DNA of 64,000 bases. Origin: Corticium candelabrum. Taxonomy: Eukaryota > Porifera > Homoscleromorpha > Homosclerophorida > Plakinidae. Numbering within the stretch: the stretch's first letter is position 1; the number at the start of each line of letters is the position of its first letter. The stretch is from assembly GCF_963422355.1 (NCBI RefSeq), contig NC_085100.1:6110068-6174067 (forward strand). The letters are read 5' to 3'. Positions 42,801 to 53,805 of this stretch are shown piece after piece. Under the pieces are notes generated by a model. The model made no database searches. It saw nothing but the letters and a program-made list of their open reading frames with translations, and had not been told where the DNA came from. The position numbers were made by a program, and so were the translations under genes.

Positions 42801-45199
42801 CCAAATAAGATACATGCATCGTCCACCTTGCAATAGATTTGCTGCTTGGATCAGTTTAAATGTGCACCATATTTCAGTCATCTTGTGAGCAGCAGCCATG
42901 GACATTGCATGTTGATTAGAAAAAAACCCTTTATTCACACTCTGTATCTCGGTACACTTTACACTTGGTCTTTCTGTCATTATAGAATGGTGTTTTCTAG
43001 ACAGGCTCGTTGTTTACAGACCTTGAACGATGCTAGAGGTGCCAATGTCAAGTCTCAATCTTGGCTCAATACTATAAATTGATAGATCATTTTGTGTTAG
43101 AGCCCATTCTTTGAATTCCTGTGAAAGTTAGGATATTACTCAATTAACGTTTTATAACAATTACACAGCTCTTATTTCTGCAGTCTTAAATTACTGCAAT
43201 TTGAGAATTTAGACAAAAGTTTTAATTACTGAAAATTAAATTTCTGCATTCCAACCAGGAAGACAGTTACTGGTACACAAGACAGCTACTGGTACACATG
43301 TGTATGTGTTGGAACAGTGACTGCCTGGGACTCCGAGGATAGGCCCAAATATTTATGAATTTTATTTGTACACTCTGTGATTTCTTTGCAGAATTCTCAG
43401 AAATATCATGATTGCAGAAAGAACCGGTTATTATGGTAATCGCTCCATTTTATGTAATTGGTTTAGGAAGTATTGTTATATGAAAGTATCATGGTAGCAC
43501 AGGGTTGCATGGAGAAGACCTTTGCTGTCAGATAGATGGAACGGGTACCATGACATTTAGTACTGTTATGGCAACGGCTGCTCATCTAGACTTATACAGT
43601 AAAAGGCACAGCACTTGGCATATTACTAGCATTATTCTTATGTTGTGGTAAGAGCATAGTGAACTGTGTAGTTTTAATAAAGTACAGTGGGATGCCAAAC
43701 ATCTTGGTACAGTAGGGTATACAAACACTATTCTCAAGAGTTTTGTATTCTTTAAGTTACGCACAAGTCTCATAGCAAGCGCAATTGCTGGAAAGTATTC
43801 TTAAGTAAGTTAGATCACTCACACATTCCTTGAAGCTTAATATGACTGCTCTAAGATTTATTCTCAGCTTATGGAGACATCATGGCAAAAAAACTTGTCA
43901 CTGAAGAGTAATCAGAGATTGTCAGCCATGTTGAAGACGGATGATAATGTCAACTGCAGCCAGTAAGCTTAATTGACCATTGTCCACTTCTTGGCAAACA
44001 TACTGAACAAACAAAGAAACTGGATCATTGGCAAATAAGACGTCAGAAACCTCATCATCTTCGAGGATAGCCAAGAAAAGCAAATCTTCTTGCCAGGTCA
44101 GAAATGTAGCCAATTGCTTCAATGGTCATTTAGCCAGATAACAACCAGAAAAGGATTGAAAGAATTGGGATAAAGAGAATGAGTAGCGCAAAGATTTTTG
44201 TTAGCAACATCAACAAAGGAATTAAGGAAGCACAGTGGGCCCATGCACTCAGAGTAATGACTACGGAGTGAGGAAATAGCCCTTACTGATGAAATCAGGG
44301 TGGCTGCCCATGTTCCGGTGGGAACTGTCCAACAAAGCACATCATAGGTGATTTGGGGAGCAATCTGACATGGTGTGAGGCCTTTGTTTTCACTGAAACC
44401 AAAGTATTAAACAGAAAAATATGTTGGTACTCTCAATAAGCATTTTCTTCCTCTGGGGTAAGAACACAAGAAAAGCAACAGTTCTGCGGGATGAAAATGC
44501 AGACCCACTATGCAAGTGTGGAAAGAGCGTCAACGGAGTAGTGTGATTAGTTCAGCCAGCTCAGAGTCCTGACCTCAATCTTATAGAAAACCATTGGGCA
44601 GTGAAAGAACTTCAACAGAAGCCTGAGCCATCCAACAAGAAGAACTTGAAAGAGAAGCAATTGGATTTGAGTGCCAATACTACCACTGGAACTATTCAAA
44701 ATTTAGTGGCCTCCATGAAACGAAGGATTGCTGCTGTATCAAAGCAATGAGGTGTTCTTCTAAGTATTAGAATAGCATATTGGATATGGGTACATTTATA
44801 TTCATAGTTGATTTTATGTACAGGGTGTAAGAATAAAATCTTCTAGGAACAATAAGTGACACTTACCATAAATTTTGGCAACCCACTGTAGCCAGTCTGG
44901 GTAGAGAACATGCAATAGCTGAGCTTTGTAACTAACCCTGTATTTATTTTAAGGTTCGTATTTCTTGATTCAGACAACAACAAAACTGTGGAGCCAAGAT
45001 CTGGTAACTGCTAGTTAATTTATACAGTCTTAAGGACTTAATTATTGTAGCTGATGTCATAGGGCGATTATCATTCTTCACATCAGGATCAGAAAATACT
45101 CACTTTGTTGAAAGAGTAAGAAGTGGTACAAGATTTGCTCTAACTGTTGCATTTACGTGTGACAAGAAGCATGCAATAGATGATCCACAACCACGCTAG
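30869..45199 (+). CDS. OGFOD3: 2-oxoglutarate/iron-dependent oxygenase OGFOD3-like, nine exons
   Basis: Type II membrane protein with a prolyl-4-hydroxylase-like oxygenase domain; the natural substrate of the family is not known. Exons: 30,869-30,894; 30,959-31,218; 36,157-36,232; 36,306-36,348; 42,105-42,229; 42,293-42,446; 42,499-42,572; 44,954-45,003; 45,063-45,199. They total 945 bases in consistent phase, 314 codons plus stop (family about 319). Exon 2 encodes a signal anchor (MRIVFIAVTMYIV) and CSDDYETRF. Then come CNPVHCKR, LDLHSGAVSKGG, LYLTKPTFFSRI, DEYWHPHVDKVTYGSF (Fe ligands H and D in HVD), TSLLYLSDY, NNKTVEPRSGR, and FFTSGSENTHFVERV with the distal His and the 2OG-binding Arg in GTRFALTVAF. 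Exon 1 is the least certain; the alternative start is the Met at 31,071. Introns 2, 4 and 7 are 4.9, 5.8 and 2.4 kb and filled with mobile elements. Convergent with endophilin. Confidence 0.9.
31421..34197. mobile_element. 2.8-kb fold-back element in OGFOD3 intron 2
   Basis: The left arm (31,421 to about 32,123) is matched in reverse complement by about 32,997-34,197, the right arm being longer because of a nested MITE. Paired blocks include AGCTGCAGCCAGACCTAGCTG, GTTTCTACAACTCCATTTGAG, TATACCTACGGGGTGATGTTAG and CATGTCTGTTGAAAGGTTCGC. The words CTCGGTC/GACCGAG recur at intervals in both arms. The 0.87-kb centre has no recognisable gene. This is the form of a Foldback-type or long-TIR element. 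Confidence 0.85.
33309..33836. mobile_element. MITE nested in the right arm of the fold-back
   Basis: The ends are inverted: TTTCCACTAGCTGCACCTTAA on the left and the complement of TTAGGCACTAGTGGAAACG on the right, with several AAACCAGTTTA / TAAACTGGTTT words between. The opposite fold-back arm is continuous at this point, proving an insertion. CCGAG occurs on both sides (GACCGAGG left, CCCCGAGA right) and may be the target duplication. Confidence 0.82.
34198..35024. other. OGFOD3 intron 2, nothing recognised
   Basis: AT-rich intron DNA; a 97-codon plus frame (34,574-34,867) shows no domain. Confidence 0.4.
35025..35534. mobile_element. 0.5-kb MITE, ends AGAGCGTG...CACGCTCT
   Basis: The left end reads TAAGAGCGTGTCACAGTGAC and the reverse complement of the right end reads TAAGAGCGTGTTCACACTGG. 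Both are followed inward by an ACTAA.CATGATTAG-like block. TA flanks both ends, which would fit a Tc1/mariner-type target duplication. No protein is encoded. Confidence 0.75.
35535..36156. other. OGFOD3 intron 2, remainder
   Basis: No gene or repeat recognised. Confidence 0.4.
36950..37120 (-). repeat. 3' LTR of the deleted element
   Basis: Pairs with 39,105-39,277 in direct orientation; shared blocks include ACTAGTAGAACACAACA, CCGGCTTCTGCACATGT and TGTAAATGTATTACACTACA. Confidence 0.88.
37624..38120 (-). pseudogene. Protease joined directly to integrase in the deleted LTR element
   Basis: The protease active site reads LDFHIDTGADVSLVNEQSW (about 37,990-38,050). Only about 100 bp later the frame gives the integrase core from its second Asp onward (SDNGPQVATNEF, about 37,860-37,885), then YHPSSNGLVECFIQSFKRAV, where E is the third catalytic acid. 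The whole reverse transcriptase, RNase H and first integrase part are gone. The joint contains the repeated word GCGACAACGG. Confidence 0.8.
38290..38420 (-). pseudogene. Gag zinc knuckles of the deleted LTR element
   Basis: One knuckle is complete (CFICGNVRHYKSNC, CX2CX4HX4C, about 38,370-38,412). A second, NCHRPGHVEDGC at about 38,290-38,335, lacks its first Cys. Gag upstream of this (to about 39,000) has no long open frame. Confidence 0.72.
39105..39277 (-). repeat. 5' LTR of the deleted element
   Basis: Direct copy of 36,950-37,120. Begins TGTGG on the plus strand, so the element-strand end is CCACA. The opposite edge is less sharp and does not show a clean TG. Confidence 0.85.
39672..40172. 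mobile_element. hAT-type MITE nested in the left arm
   Basis: The left end CAGCGTTCTAGCCAGG and the reverse complement of the right end, CAGGGTTCTAGCCAGG, form a terminal inverted repeat of the CAGGG type common in hAT elements. GGAAGGCGTAG follows inside each end. The partner arm at 41.5 kb is continuous across this point. An 8-bp target duplication was not clear. Confidence 0.75.
41014..41300 (-). pseudogene. Transposase-like coiled-coil fragment
   Basis: The minus strand reads CRELQQEVKKKQNCIKLLER, then RQFRIMMKRRFATGFCSYNN and FKDFSRLLENAASSL. A Leu/Lys coiled coil followed by a FxTGF..Y..F pattern is typical of the region between a THAP finger and the nuclease domain in some THAP-linked DDE transposases. 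No catalytic motif is visible. Confidence 0.3.
42573..44460. other. OGFOD3 intron 7, first part
   Basis: No conserved protein recognised. A minus frame pair at 43,922-44,340 has no domain. Small repeats of TTCTGCA/TGCAGAA occur at 43,180-43,400. Confidence 0.35.
44461..44765 (+). pseudogene. Tc1/mariner transposase C-terminal fragment
   Basis: The plus strand reads QPAQSPDLNLIENHWAVKEL at about 44,556-44,615, the hallmark end of the Tc1 DDE domain (usual PDLNPIENLW). It ends as LVASMKRRIAAVSKQ, matching the family's last helix. The frame is broken upstream and the first two catalytic acids were not found. It lies in OGFOD3 intron 7 on the same strand. Confidence 0.85.
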
Positions 45200-45363
45200 A
45201 AGTGTGCTATCAAACCCAACTAAGAGCTTTAGGAACAGAATCAAATGAAATACATGACCAACTACAAGTTTTCACAAAGAAGCTGTGTCAGCAGTTTACT
45301 ATATGAAGAAATCCGCTTCAGCAATTTTACCGTTAAGTGCTGTTGACACTAGGTGTTCCCTGT

Positions 45364-45752
45364 TCAAGAAAGATCCACAAGTATTTCCACATAATTGGAT
45401 GGGAAACAGCCAGAGCGACCATCAATGTCTCCCTCAAGCCAGTTCTCATCGAGGCGACTGGTTAAACTGATTATCTGGCCTTCCTCAAATCCCAACTCCC
45501 CTTCATTTTCAGGCTCAAAGTCATACAGTGCTCGTGCAGATGGTCCACTAATGCCTGAGTCATCATCATCGCCTTGTAGCACCTCATCATCAGAGTCTTC
45601 AGAGTATACCTTCTTGACTGTGGTGCGTTTAGCCCTAGGTTTTGTAGAAGCAGTTGAGACCCTGAAATAACAGAATATTAATTAGTCTAATAGACTAATT
45701 CACTATGACACAATTTAACTAGTCTAATTAACTTGTACCACAGTAGCCCACA

Positions 45753-45811
<59 letters not shown>

Positions 45812-48800
45812 GTGCTTCAACTGTCATCATTTATGTTTAACAGAAATATTAAGCAAACCTATAGTATAAACATTAATTCATGAAGAACATATCTTTATGG
45901 TTAGCAACACCAACAAATGCATCAGTCTTATAAAGTATTAAATTTGTTAATTACGGAGAAGCAGTTTCATACTCCGTAGTATAAAACACTCTCTTGTAGC
46001 CAGGAACTGCATAATACTGCAGTATAAGCTTCTTGTGTTTGATGCATTGTTATAGTATTAGGGTCTAGTTTCATTGCAAAACAAGTCTGTAGTACTGAGT
46101 ATAACCAGCCATGTTTACTGGTTGCTAGAATTCCACAGACCTCTTGGAAACTATGACACAGTACAGTATCTTCCATATTGTGTTTATAAGCCATGTCCAC
46201 ACTAGACACATGGAATCAGAGAACATTCACATCCCATAGTCAAAACATCTACATTTAATCCACTTTTGAGAGGATCTAGATTGTGTTGTGATGAGGCCAA
46301 TTTGCCTCAGAAGATGGCTCATTACAGTCAGACAGCGCTATTCCGACACCCGATAATCCAACACCTTCACTTTCTAACAAAGTACACATGAAACCAATTT
46401 ACATGGGTCACTGTGTATTTGTTACCGATAATCCGACAGTGGCATTACTCCGGCAGAAGCCCAGGGGACAAACGTCAGAATAAAGTTGTCTGACTGCAAC
46501 ATGAATCCAGAATCGTTAAATTGTACTAATTAGGGAATGGACTTGGTTACTGCTCGCTTGTGCATACTTGCTTGTACCATTCGGCTCAGTATTGAGTAAC
46601 GAGTATCACCTCTTCTCTGTTGTAGCACAAAATGAAAAGATGTTTTCTTCTTGTATGTGTCACTCAAACCAGTATCTACTTTAACGTGTCATCAGCAACA
46701 AATGTATGCCCCAGTAGAGGAATGACTCCCCCATTTCAGGACAACCTGCCAAAGAGCACAAGCGTGAATGTGATTCATGAAACATCTGAGAAGCTTATGA
46801 ACACCTAACAAAGTGTGAAGTAGTTCATCATGTTCTCTGAACACAACCAAAGACTATGCATGCATTGAGCTGTTTTGGATACAGTTACAGAGCTACAATT
46901 ATCATACTATGTTATTGTTTGGGACCACTACTACACGTAGTAGCCCTCCTGAATTGTTATAGTAAAAACTTCCCTTCACATGAGTTTTCAAAGCACCATC
47001 AAGCATTATCATCAGTGATCAGTCATCACTGAATACATATTTTACTGCATTTTATCTCATGTACAATACATGTCTTCAATTGCTCATAAACACAATAGTA
47101 CGAGGTAGTCTGGAATCTGATCTAGTGAGTGAATGATGAGAGGCATGCTTCAGAAAGCATAAGTATGGCAATAAGCAGCATTAAGTTAATTAAACAATAC
47201 AGTCAGTGTTTTGCAATGGAGTGAATATTAAATCTTATTTCTAAATTTAGTGAGCTAATGTAACTGTGCTACTTTCCACATTTAGTTAGTAGATCAACTG
47301 CAATTAAATTCACCTTTCCTCCAAATCAGTCTGGAGCTCTGCCAACTTTTCCACACACTCTCGGTGATACTCATGCATAGCTGTGACAAATGCCAGCAAC
47401 TGACCAACCTGCTCTACCTAAAACAGAATACTATTCATTAGACCACAATATTACCTTTCACCTACCTGTTATTACCAGTTTCCTAAGCTACAATTCAAGT
47501 GGTAATTATTGTATTGTGACATTATTTCTAGTGTACTTATGTCTCACTTTCAGTTATAAAGCTCAATTATCTTTCTGGAATCAATAAACTTGCATTTATA
47601 TTGCATTAAAACCCACCATTAATTCTAAAAAAGGTTACATTATGTAGCACCATTCCACAATGATCCAAGCATTGATTATAATTACCGACATGTGAAACGC
47701 TAGTATAGTAGTGCAGGCCTGTCACATGATGACTAGACAACTAGCTCCGCCTACTGAATAATTAACGAATACAGCCAAAACGTGCTTGAATAGCTTCGAA
47801 CCAGTGCAAACTTAGCAAAAGTTTAGTTCAGGTACATTCAGACACATTCTCAGTTTTGAATAGTACGTAGTTCCAGTTTAGTATGCGTTTCTGCCATTCA
47901 TTCATTCATAACATTCAAGCTGCATAGTTATGGCATGTGGAGGGTTTGCACTGCAGTGCTTCTTCATTTTGTTGGTAACAATTTTACAGCTCTGACACAG
48001 CCAACCAAGCAACTATGTTTCAGTATCAAGCAACTAAACTTGGTCTGACATACATCAAATCAGCAGTACAGCTAAGTTCACAGATTATAACGTTTATAAA
48101 TTTGTGGTTCCTACAAAAGCTGTACTAATTTAACTACTAACTGGTGTTACATGTTCAGATTCATCTGAGAGAGCGCTAGCACTCTTTAAGTAGCGATGGC
48201 ACCGGTAGTTAATATTAATCATATTTCACTATGGGATAGCATAGCTCTGAAATGCTCTCATAAAATGCCACAATTTTTATATCCTATTGCGTGGCTACGC
48301 AGGGGCCATGATCTTGGACTATCCCTTTGGCGCTAGCATGTTCAGACGACGTTGGGCTGACGTTTTTAATGTGAAATTTGCCACACCATTTGCCACGCCT
48401 TTCTCTGCGTGTGACAGAGTTGCTTGCATGTGCCGACTTGCCAGTTTCGTGGGATCTTTGCCGTTCTCGAAGCCGCTCACAGGATCCGCGCTTCTTCACT
48501 CATTCCATACGACTTGAAACACTTGACGATTTAGCCAATTCACGAAACTTGAGTGACTTGCACCAGCTGCAGTTTCAAGTTTGGATCTTCACTTCGCTCA
48601 TGGGATTTCGTGTCGCTCACTCATTCACTTTCCCGTTGTTTGTCTGTTACTTGAAACGCCCATCAATTTACTCGCGGGATCTGTCAATGCTGATCGACTT
48701 GTTAACAGTTGGATTTTCCCTGTTCTCAGCATGGGCCCGCAAACAGGATCTCTGCGTCCCTCACAAGATCTTTGCAGCACGTGCGTGTCATAGAGACCGT

Positions 48801-49039
48801 TCTTTCTAACTGGTAGAAGAGAAAGTACGAGTCCTGCTTGCGTGGGACTGGAGCAAACACACGATGACCATATCATAATCAAATTAGCTTGTGATATGGA
48901 AGTCGAAATGGGGAGGGGCTGGCTGCACGAGACTATCACATTGCCTGGTACTAATGAAACTTTACTTCTGTATAGATCTAGAGTAGAAGCATTAACGTAG
49001 CAGTTTAATGAAGAGTGATGTACTCTAATGTATGACTTA

Positions 49040-49136
<97 letters not shown>

Positions 49137-51213
49137 GATTTTACAATTCAATTGACAAACCAACATATCCCATTTTGTATACTAAATTAATCTTTGTTAT
49201 GGCAACTATTGACATCTTATGACACAAAAACTGCTGTCCACCAACATATTTACAAACTAGAAGCCATCTACGATGCAATCGCACAACAATGGGCCAACCA
49301 TAAACCCACATTGTATGTGAGTCACATGGTGATTATAACTCTGTCCTCAAAAATGCCCTACTTGGAATATGATATCAATTATCTTCTAGAGGGGCCATTT
49401 ATAGATCTGCTAATGTCTTCGTCGACTCAAGTAACGACAATTTGGAGTTGCAGGAGTTGTCCTCTGTCACTCTGATGATGTTACCGACTGCCTTGAGATA
49501 ACAATGATGATAACGACCAGAGCGTTTTAATTAAGGCACTGACTCGAGTGCTCATTTTCAAACTTGACTGAGATTTTGGCAGATCTTCCTATTCTAAAGA
49601 ACTTTATATTGACAAGAATACAAAAAATATTTATGTAATAAATAAAAAACAAAGTAGGGATGGCTGCATACATTAAGCTAGTGCTTGAGGAAACTTTCGC
49701 AGACAAGTACTCATACTTTACATCTGAAACCATCTCCCACAATTAAATCCCTACTTCACTCCTATCCAAGCAGCCACCTTGAAAGTAAACACAAGTAAAG
49801 TAGGGATTGAACTGTGATGTAAATTATGAGTACTTGTCTGTGAAAGTTCTACGAAAGTTTCAAACCCTATTTCAAGCACTAGCTTAAAATACGCAGCCAT
49901 CCCTACTTTGTTTTTTTATTTATTACATAGATATTTTGTATTCTTCTTCCTTGTCCTTTTTATAGAAACATTGTTACAACTCATAGTATATTTGAGAATT
50001 GCTTAAACTGTATACGCTGCTACTCTAGTACTATATACACAACTAAGTTTCATTAGTACCAGGCAATGCAAACAGTGCACAAGCTAATTTGATTATGATA
50101 TGGTAATTGGTGTGTGTTAGTCCCACACAAGCATGCAGGCCTCGTATCCGCACTTTCTCTTCTACGTAGAAAGAATGGTCTCTGTCACAAGCACGTGCAC
50201 GTTTTCTGCGAAAACCTTGTGAGGGACCTGTAGATCCTGTTTGCAGTCCCACGCAGAGAACGGGGAAAATCCAACAAAACTGTCGACAAGTCAATCAGCA
50301 CTCAGATCTCACAAGTAAAATCGACGGGAGTTTCAAGTCACAGGCAAAAAAGGCAAAGCAAAGATCCTGTGAGCGAAACGAAGATACAGTGAAGGAAGCA
50401 AAGACCATGTCTCTGTGTCCAGGCACGAGCACACAGACAACAGCGAAAATGATCCCACTAAAACTGGCAAGTCAATCGGCACTCAGGCTTCATGAGTAGG
50501 CTAAATCGGCGAGTGTTTCAAGTAACTAAACAAACACGTACAGAATGAATGGAGAAGCGAAGATCCTGTGAGCGTTCAAGAATGGCGAAGATCCCACGAA
50601 ACAAGTAAGCAACCATATGTCACATGCAGAGAAAGATGTGGCAAACGGCGAGTCAAATTTCACAGAAAAAACCCTCCACAACATCGTCTGAACGTGCTAG
50701 TGCCAAAGCGATAGTCAAGATCATGGCTCCTGTGTAGCCACGCAAGATAATATAAAAATTGTGGTATTTTATGGAAACATGTCAGAGTTTTGCCATCCCA
50801 AAGTGAAATTGGAATTACTATTAACTACAGGCAACCATTTCCACTCACATCATTTTCCAGCAAGTTGATCATGCCATTCTCTGACAACTCTCTTGATTCC
50901 TCAAACTTTTCTTCAGCAATCCTTAGTTCATCCTCAGTGATGTTTTTTCCTAAAGCAATAAATGATAGTCAGATACACTAACACAGATGACTAATTAACT
51001 GTGCCTCTAACCAGATGCCTGTTTTCTTTTCTTGCAGTCATAATCCAGACGGCGGCCACTCAGTTTCTTACGATGTTGCTAAAAACATGATAATTTCAGC
51101 TAGACTGTAAGAATCACCATAGGTTTACTTCCTCAACCTACCATAACTTCTTTTATGTCCTTTGTAAGCAGTTGGTGCAGTGGATCAAGAAATTCTGATC
51201 TAACAGAGATATC
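45364..51213 (-). CDS. Endophilin-A-like protein, last five exons (BAR end and SH3)
   Basis: Membrane-curving endocytic adaptor. Exons (5' to 3'): 51,142-51,213; 51,012-51,078; 50,849-50,949; 47,314-47,417; 45,364-45,661, total 642 bases in phase (213 codons plus stop). BAR-domain landmarks: [89 protein letters not shown] short acidic linker ([16 protein letters not shown]) leads to a canonical SH3 domain: [40 protein letters not shown]. The order and spacing match animal endophilin A (SH3GL family). The first 130-140 residues, with the amphipathic start helix, were not located in the window. Intron 3 of this set holds a 2.6-kb fold-back. Convergent with OGFOD3, stop codons 164 bp apart. Confidence 0.93.
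45753..45809. repeat. (TA)n microsatellite
   Basis: Uninterrupted TA repeat in the last endophilin intron. Confidence 0.97.
45810..47313. other. Endophilin intron, nothing recognised
   Basis: AT-rich intronic DNA without coding signal or repeat partner. Confidence 0.4.
49043..49134. repeat. (AC)n microsatellite
   Basis: About 92 bp of uninterrupted AC repeat between the fold-back arms. Confidence 0.97.
49605..49948. mobile_element. Hairpin element with about 150-bp arms, inside the fold-back
   Basis: Arms about 49,611-49,760 and 49,790-49,945 are inverted copies. Paired blocks include AAACAAAGTAGGGATGGCTGC / GCAGCCATCCCTACTTTGTTT, AAGCTAGTGCTTGA and GACAAGTACTCAT. The loop of about 30 bp contains no gene. 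Confidence 0.85.
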
Positions 51214-51840
51214 CTACAAACAAAATTGCACTTTTTAATGCAACCAATGACGGCAATGAGTGCTAGCCATTCCTCAAGCCTCAAGAAGTACGACAATCTG
51301 TTCTACAAGCACCTATAAGTTAAATTAAACTACACTACCATGATAGAAATTTTATTTTTGAAAATCATATACGGCATTTATTGACAACAGTTCACACTAA
51401 CTGACAACCCCTTCACTGCTGTGGCATTCTTTCATCTGTACTTAAGCCAGAATAATTTTATAGGTAAGCGACGTGTTCTCTATTTTCCTAGTCACGTAAC
51501 AACGATTGCATAGCATATAATTTCTGTCAAAGTAACGTACGGGAACTCAGAGAACAGACTTTGCTTTTCTTCTTTTGTCCAGCCTTAATCTCCTCTGCTC
51601 CATAGTTGCATACAGGAGCTAAATCAGAAGTCACACCACTTTCTTGCAAGAAATTTCAACAGAGTCAATCCCTGGAGAAGGAACCCATGATTCAGGATTT
51701 AGCACAGGTTGCCGAACTGCATTTGTCTGGCATTGTCGTTATGCTGATTTGTCTCCCATTCGGCTGTAATTCCATATGACGGTAGCTGACATAAGTATAT
51801 GTACTATGCTAGCCAACCACTGTGGGCGCAAACAGTAAAT
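51214..51840. other. Probable endophilin intron, nothing firmly recognised
   Basis: A minus-strand stretch at about 51,560-51,660 gives NYGAEEIKAGQKKKSK, loosely like the BAR-domain region expected upstream, but no matching splice sites were found. Confidence 0.3.
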
Positions 51841-52129
51841 CTACATGAAGGAGTCCCAGTCATTACAACTAGTAAAGCGTGAATCTCCGTTGAGCGTCGC
51901 TTCAAATGAAAGCTACGAAGCAACACTCATTGGGAATAGTTCCTACAGTACCTGGAGGAGAGTTCAATTTTCTATTTACTGTAGAGTTGTACTATTCCTA
52001 CCCAAAATGGATTTTCCTCACTCGTAACTGCACTCTAGCTACTATAGAAGATTTGGTCAGACTTCTAATTACATATTGTATCAATTTACGTACATTAGCT
52101 ATGGTATCAGTAGTTGGCGACGCGTGCTG

Positions 52130-52500
52130 GCAAGGAAGTCCTGTACGTAACGTGCGCACTACTCTACATTTGTGCATACTATGTATAATACATACGGCAG
52201 CAAGATTGGATGCTCATAGATTTTCAGGTAGCGCTACTTGAAATACAACGTTCCTGTTGTTTCTGATCAACAATTGACATCTTTCTGGCCAGATGTTCTC
52301 TCATGTCGAACAGCGCGTAGTGATTGGCTGCCCGGCCATTGTCCCTCGTTGCCGCATGCGACACAAAGAAAAATAATGCGTCATGATTGGTCACTCGCTT
52401 GCATACCATACATTCCTGAAGCGTGACACCCATATATGGTCATTTTTTGGCATACATAGTCAGCCAGCCAGCCACAGAGATTTGTGCATATAGAACCACA
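52130..52500 (+). repeat. Dispersed repeat module, second copy of 1.79-2.11 kb
   Basis: Same order of blocks as 1,790-2,112: CAGCA.GATTGGAT, AAATACAAC.TT.CTGTTG, GACATCTTTCTGGC, GATTGGCTGCCC..CCATTGTC, TAATGCGTCATGATTGGTCA, CATACATTCCTGA and CAGCCAGCCACAGAGA. Minus and plus frames across it are shadows. Confidence 0.8.
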
Positions 52501-53290
52501 TTAGTATCCCGCTCCTCGCAAGTCACGTGACTTCTTCGAAATCCCGTCCCTTTGACTCGTAGCTTTCAAATATGGCTAATATCTAGTAAATCTAACACAA
52601 TCTTAGCAGTCATCCATTTTTCGACATTTTCACAAGTGTACAAAATCATATGCTTTTCGTAGCCGCTAGCCCCGTTGCGAAAGCGTACGATGAAATGTTG
52701 CTAGCTTGCAACAGTACAAATTTCACATATTTAATAAACAACATCGTGAACGAGCCTCTACCAGTAACCCAACAAACACGCAGTTGCTCTTTTCTCACTT
52801 TCAGCATTGAACTGTGTTAACACCCTGATTTTCTTGGTTCTTTCCAACTTATCAACAGCGCATTCAAATACTTCTTTTCCTCCACACTGCCAGATTTCTA
52901 GAGCGTTTGTTCTTTCTTATCTAACAGAGTTTGATGGCCAAAACATTCAGAGTTTGCAAACACGAACGTGTTCACAAAGTGTTAATACATGTTAGTTGTG
53001 GCCATTTGGCTCAACTGAGTGAGGTGAACATTCTATTTGCCAAGCTTCATGCCAAGCACACCAATAGACCTGGATGTGGTACCTAGAAACCAGGATGTTC
53101 AAGAAGGCCCAGTAGGAGTAGAAGTAAGGTAGAGTATTTAATACTGTTAAAATGTTTTGTATCACTTTATAAAGAACCAGCAGTTTCAATCACCTTCGGA
53201 CAATACAGTTACTCATGAATATGCAAGAAACAGGCCCAGTGCATGCTCATGTACAAACATTTTTCAAAAGCGTACGGTAACTGCCATTCC
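52501..53290. other. Intergenic stretch, nothing recognised
   Basis: No conserved protein. An inverted pair around AGCGTACG lies at 53,265-53,330. Confidence 0.4.
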
Positions 53291-53299
53291 CTCCCCCTA

Positions 53300-53735
53300 G
53301 CGTACGCTTTGTACGCTCATGAAAATGAAAAAAAACAGACAACCCTTAGCATTGTATTTCCATTAAGTAATAGACAACTGTTCATGAAGATTAACTAAAG
53401 TCTTGCCTATGGTAACACCGTTTGTGTGAGTGGCCTTCCTTGCAATGTCTTCAGGACTTCCAGGCTAGATGACGTCCATAATCCCAAAAACCTTACCACT
53501 AGGAGATAGAACAGAGAACCTGTCGACTCAACATTGCAACGATAGAATAAATCTTTCTCCATCACTAATGCCATTGCCGCTGCTCCTGCATGATTGCTGA
53601 ACTAGTAATATAAGATGGTTGGAGAGAATTCCTCACAGTGAGGTCAATATAGGAAGGTTTGTCCTGAAGGAAATTGGGGTGAAAAATATCACCTGGTCTT
53701 GAACGATCTTTACTGCTTTAACATTGCTCTCGACG
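53300..53735 (-). pseudogene. C-terminal fragment of a LINE with restriction-like endonuclease
   Basis: The minus strand reads RPGDIFHPNFLQDKPSYIDL then TVRNSLQPSYITSSAI (about 53,600-53,690), the RPD-type endonuclease region of this LINE group. In shifted frames it continues with MALVMEKDLFYRCNVES, TSSSLEVLKTLQGRPLTQTV and a LSIT.WKYNAK-like end. The same domain is present in another copy at 58.4 kb. The 5' side ends at the GT microsatellite. Confidence 0.75.
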
Positions 53736-53737
53736 AG

Positions 53738-53738
<1 letters not shown>

Positions 53739-53800
<62 letters not shown>
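53739..53800. repeat. (GT)n microsatellite
   Basis: About 62 bp of GT repeat, at the truncated 5' edge of the LINE fragment. Confidence 0.97.

Positions 53801-53805
<5 letters not shown>

Larger units (their letters stand above)
48226..50805. mobile_element. 2.6-kb fold-back element in an endophilin intron
   Basis: The left arm (about 48,226-48,990) pairs in reverse complement with about 50,022-50,805. Shared blocks include ATGCCACAATTTTTATAT, TGCGTGGCTACGCAGGGGCC / TGCGTGGCTACACAGGAGCC, GTTCAGACGA and ATTGCCTGGTACTAATGAAAC. Within each arm, words such as GATCCTGTGAGCG and CAAGTCAATCGGCACTCAG recur in a loose tandem with about 170-bp spacing. The centre holds a (CA)n run and a second hairpin. 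No transposase frame is seen. Confidence 0.82.

Noticed and set aside
48625..49134. 169-codon minus frame beginning with a Cys-Val run
   Set aside because: The start is the (AC)n repeat and the rest is the fold-back arm.
53265..53330. Inverted AGCGTACG pair as a possible MITE
   Set aside because: The match is only about 10 bp and the enclosed stretch about 30 bp; too short to support.
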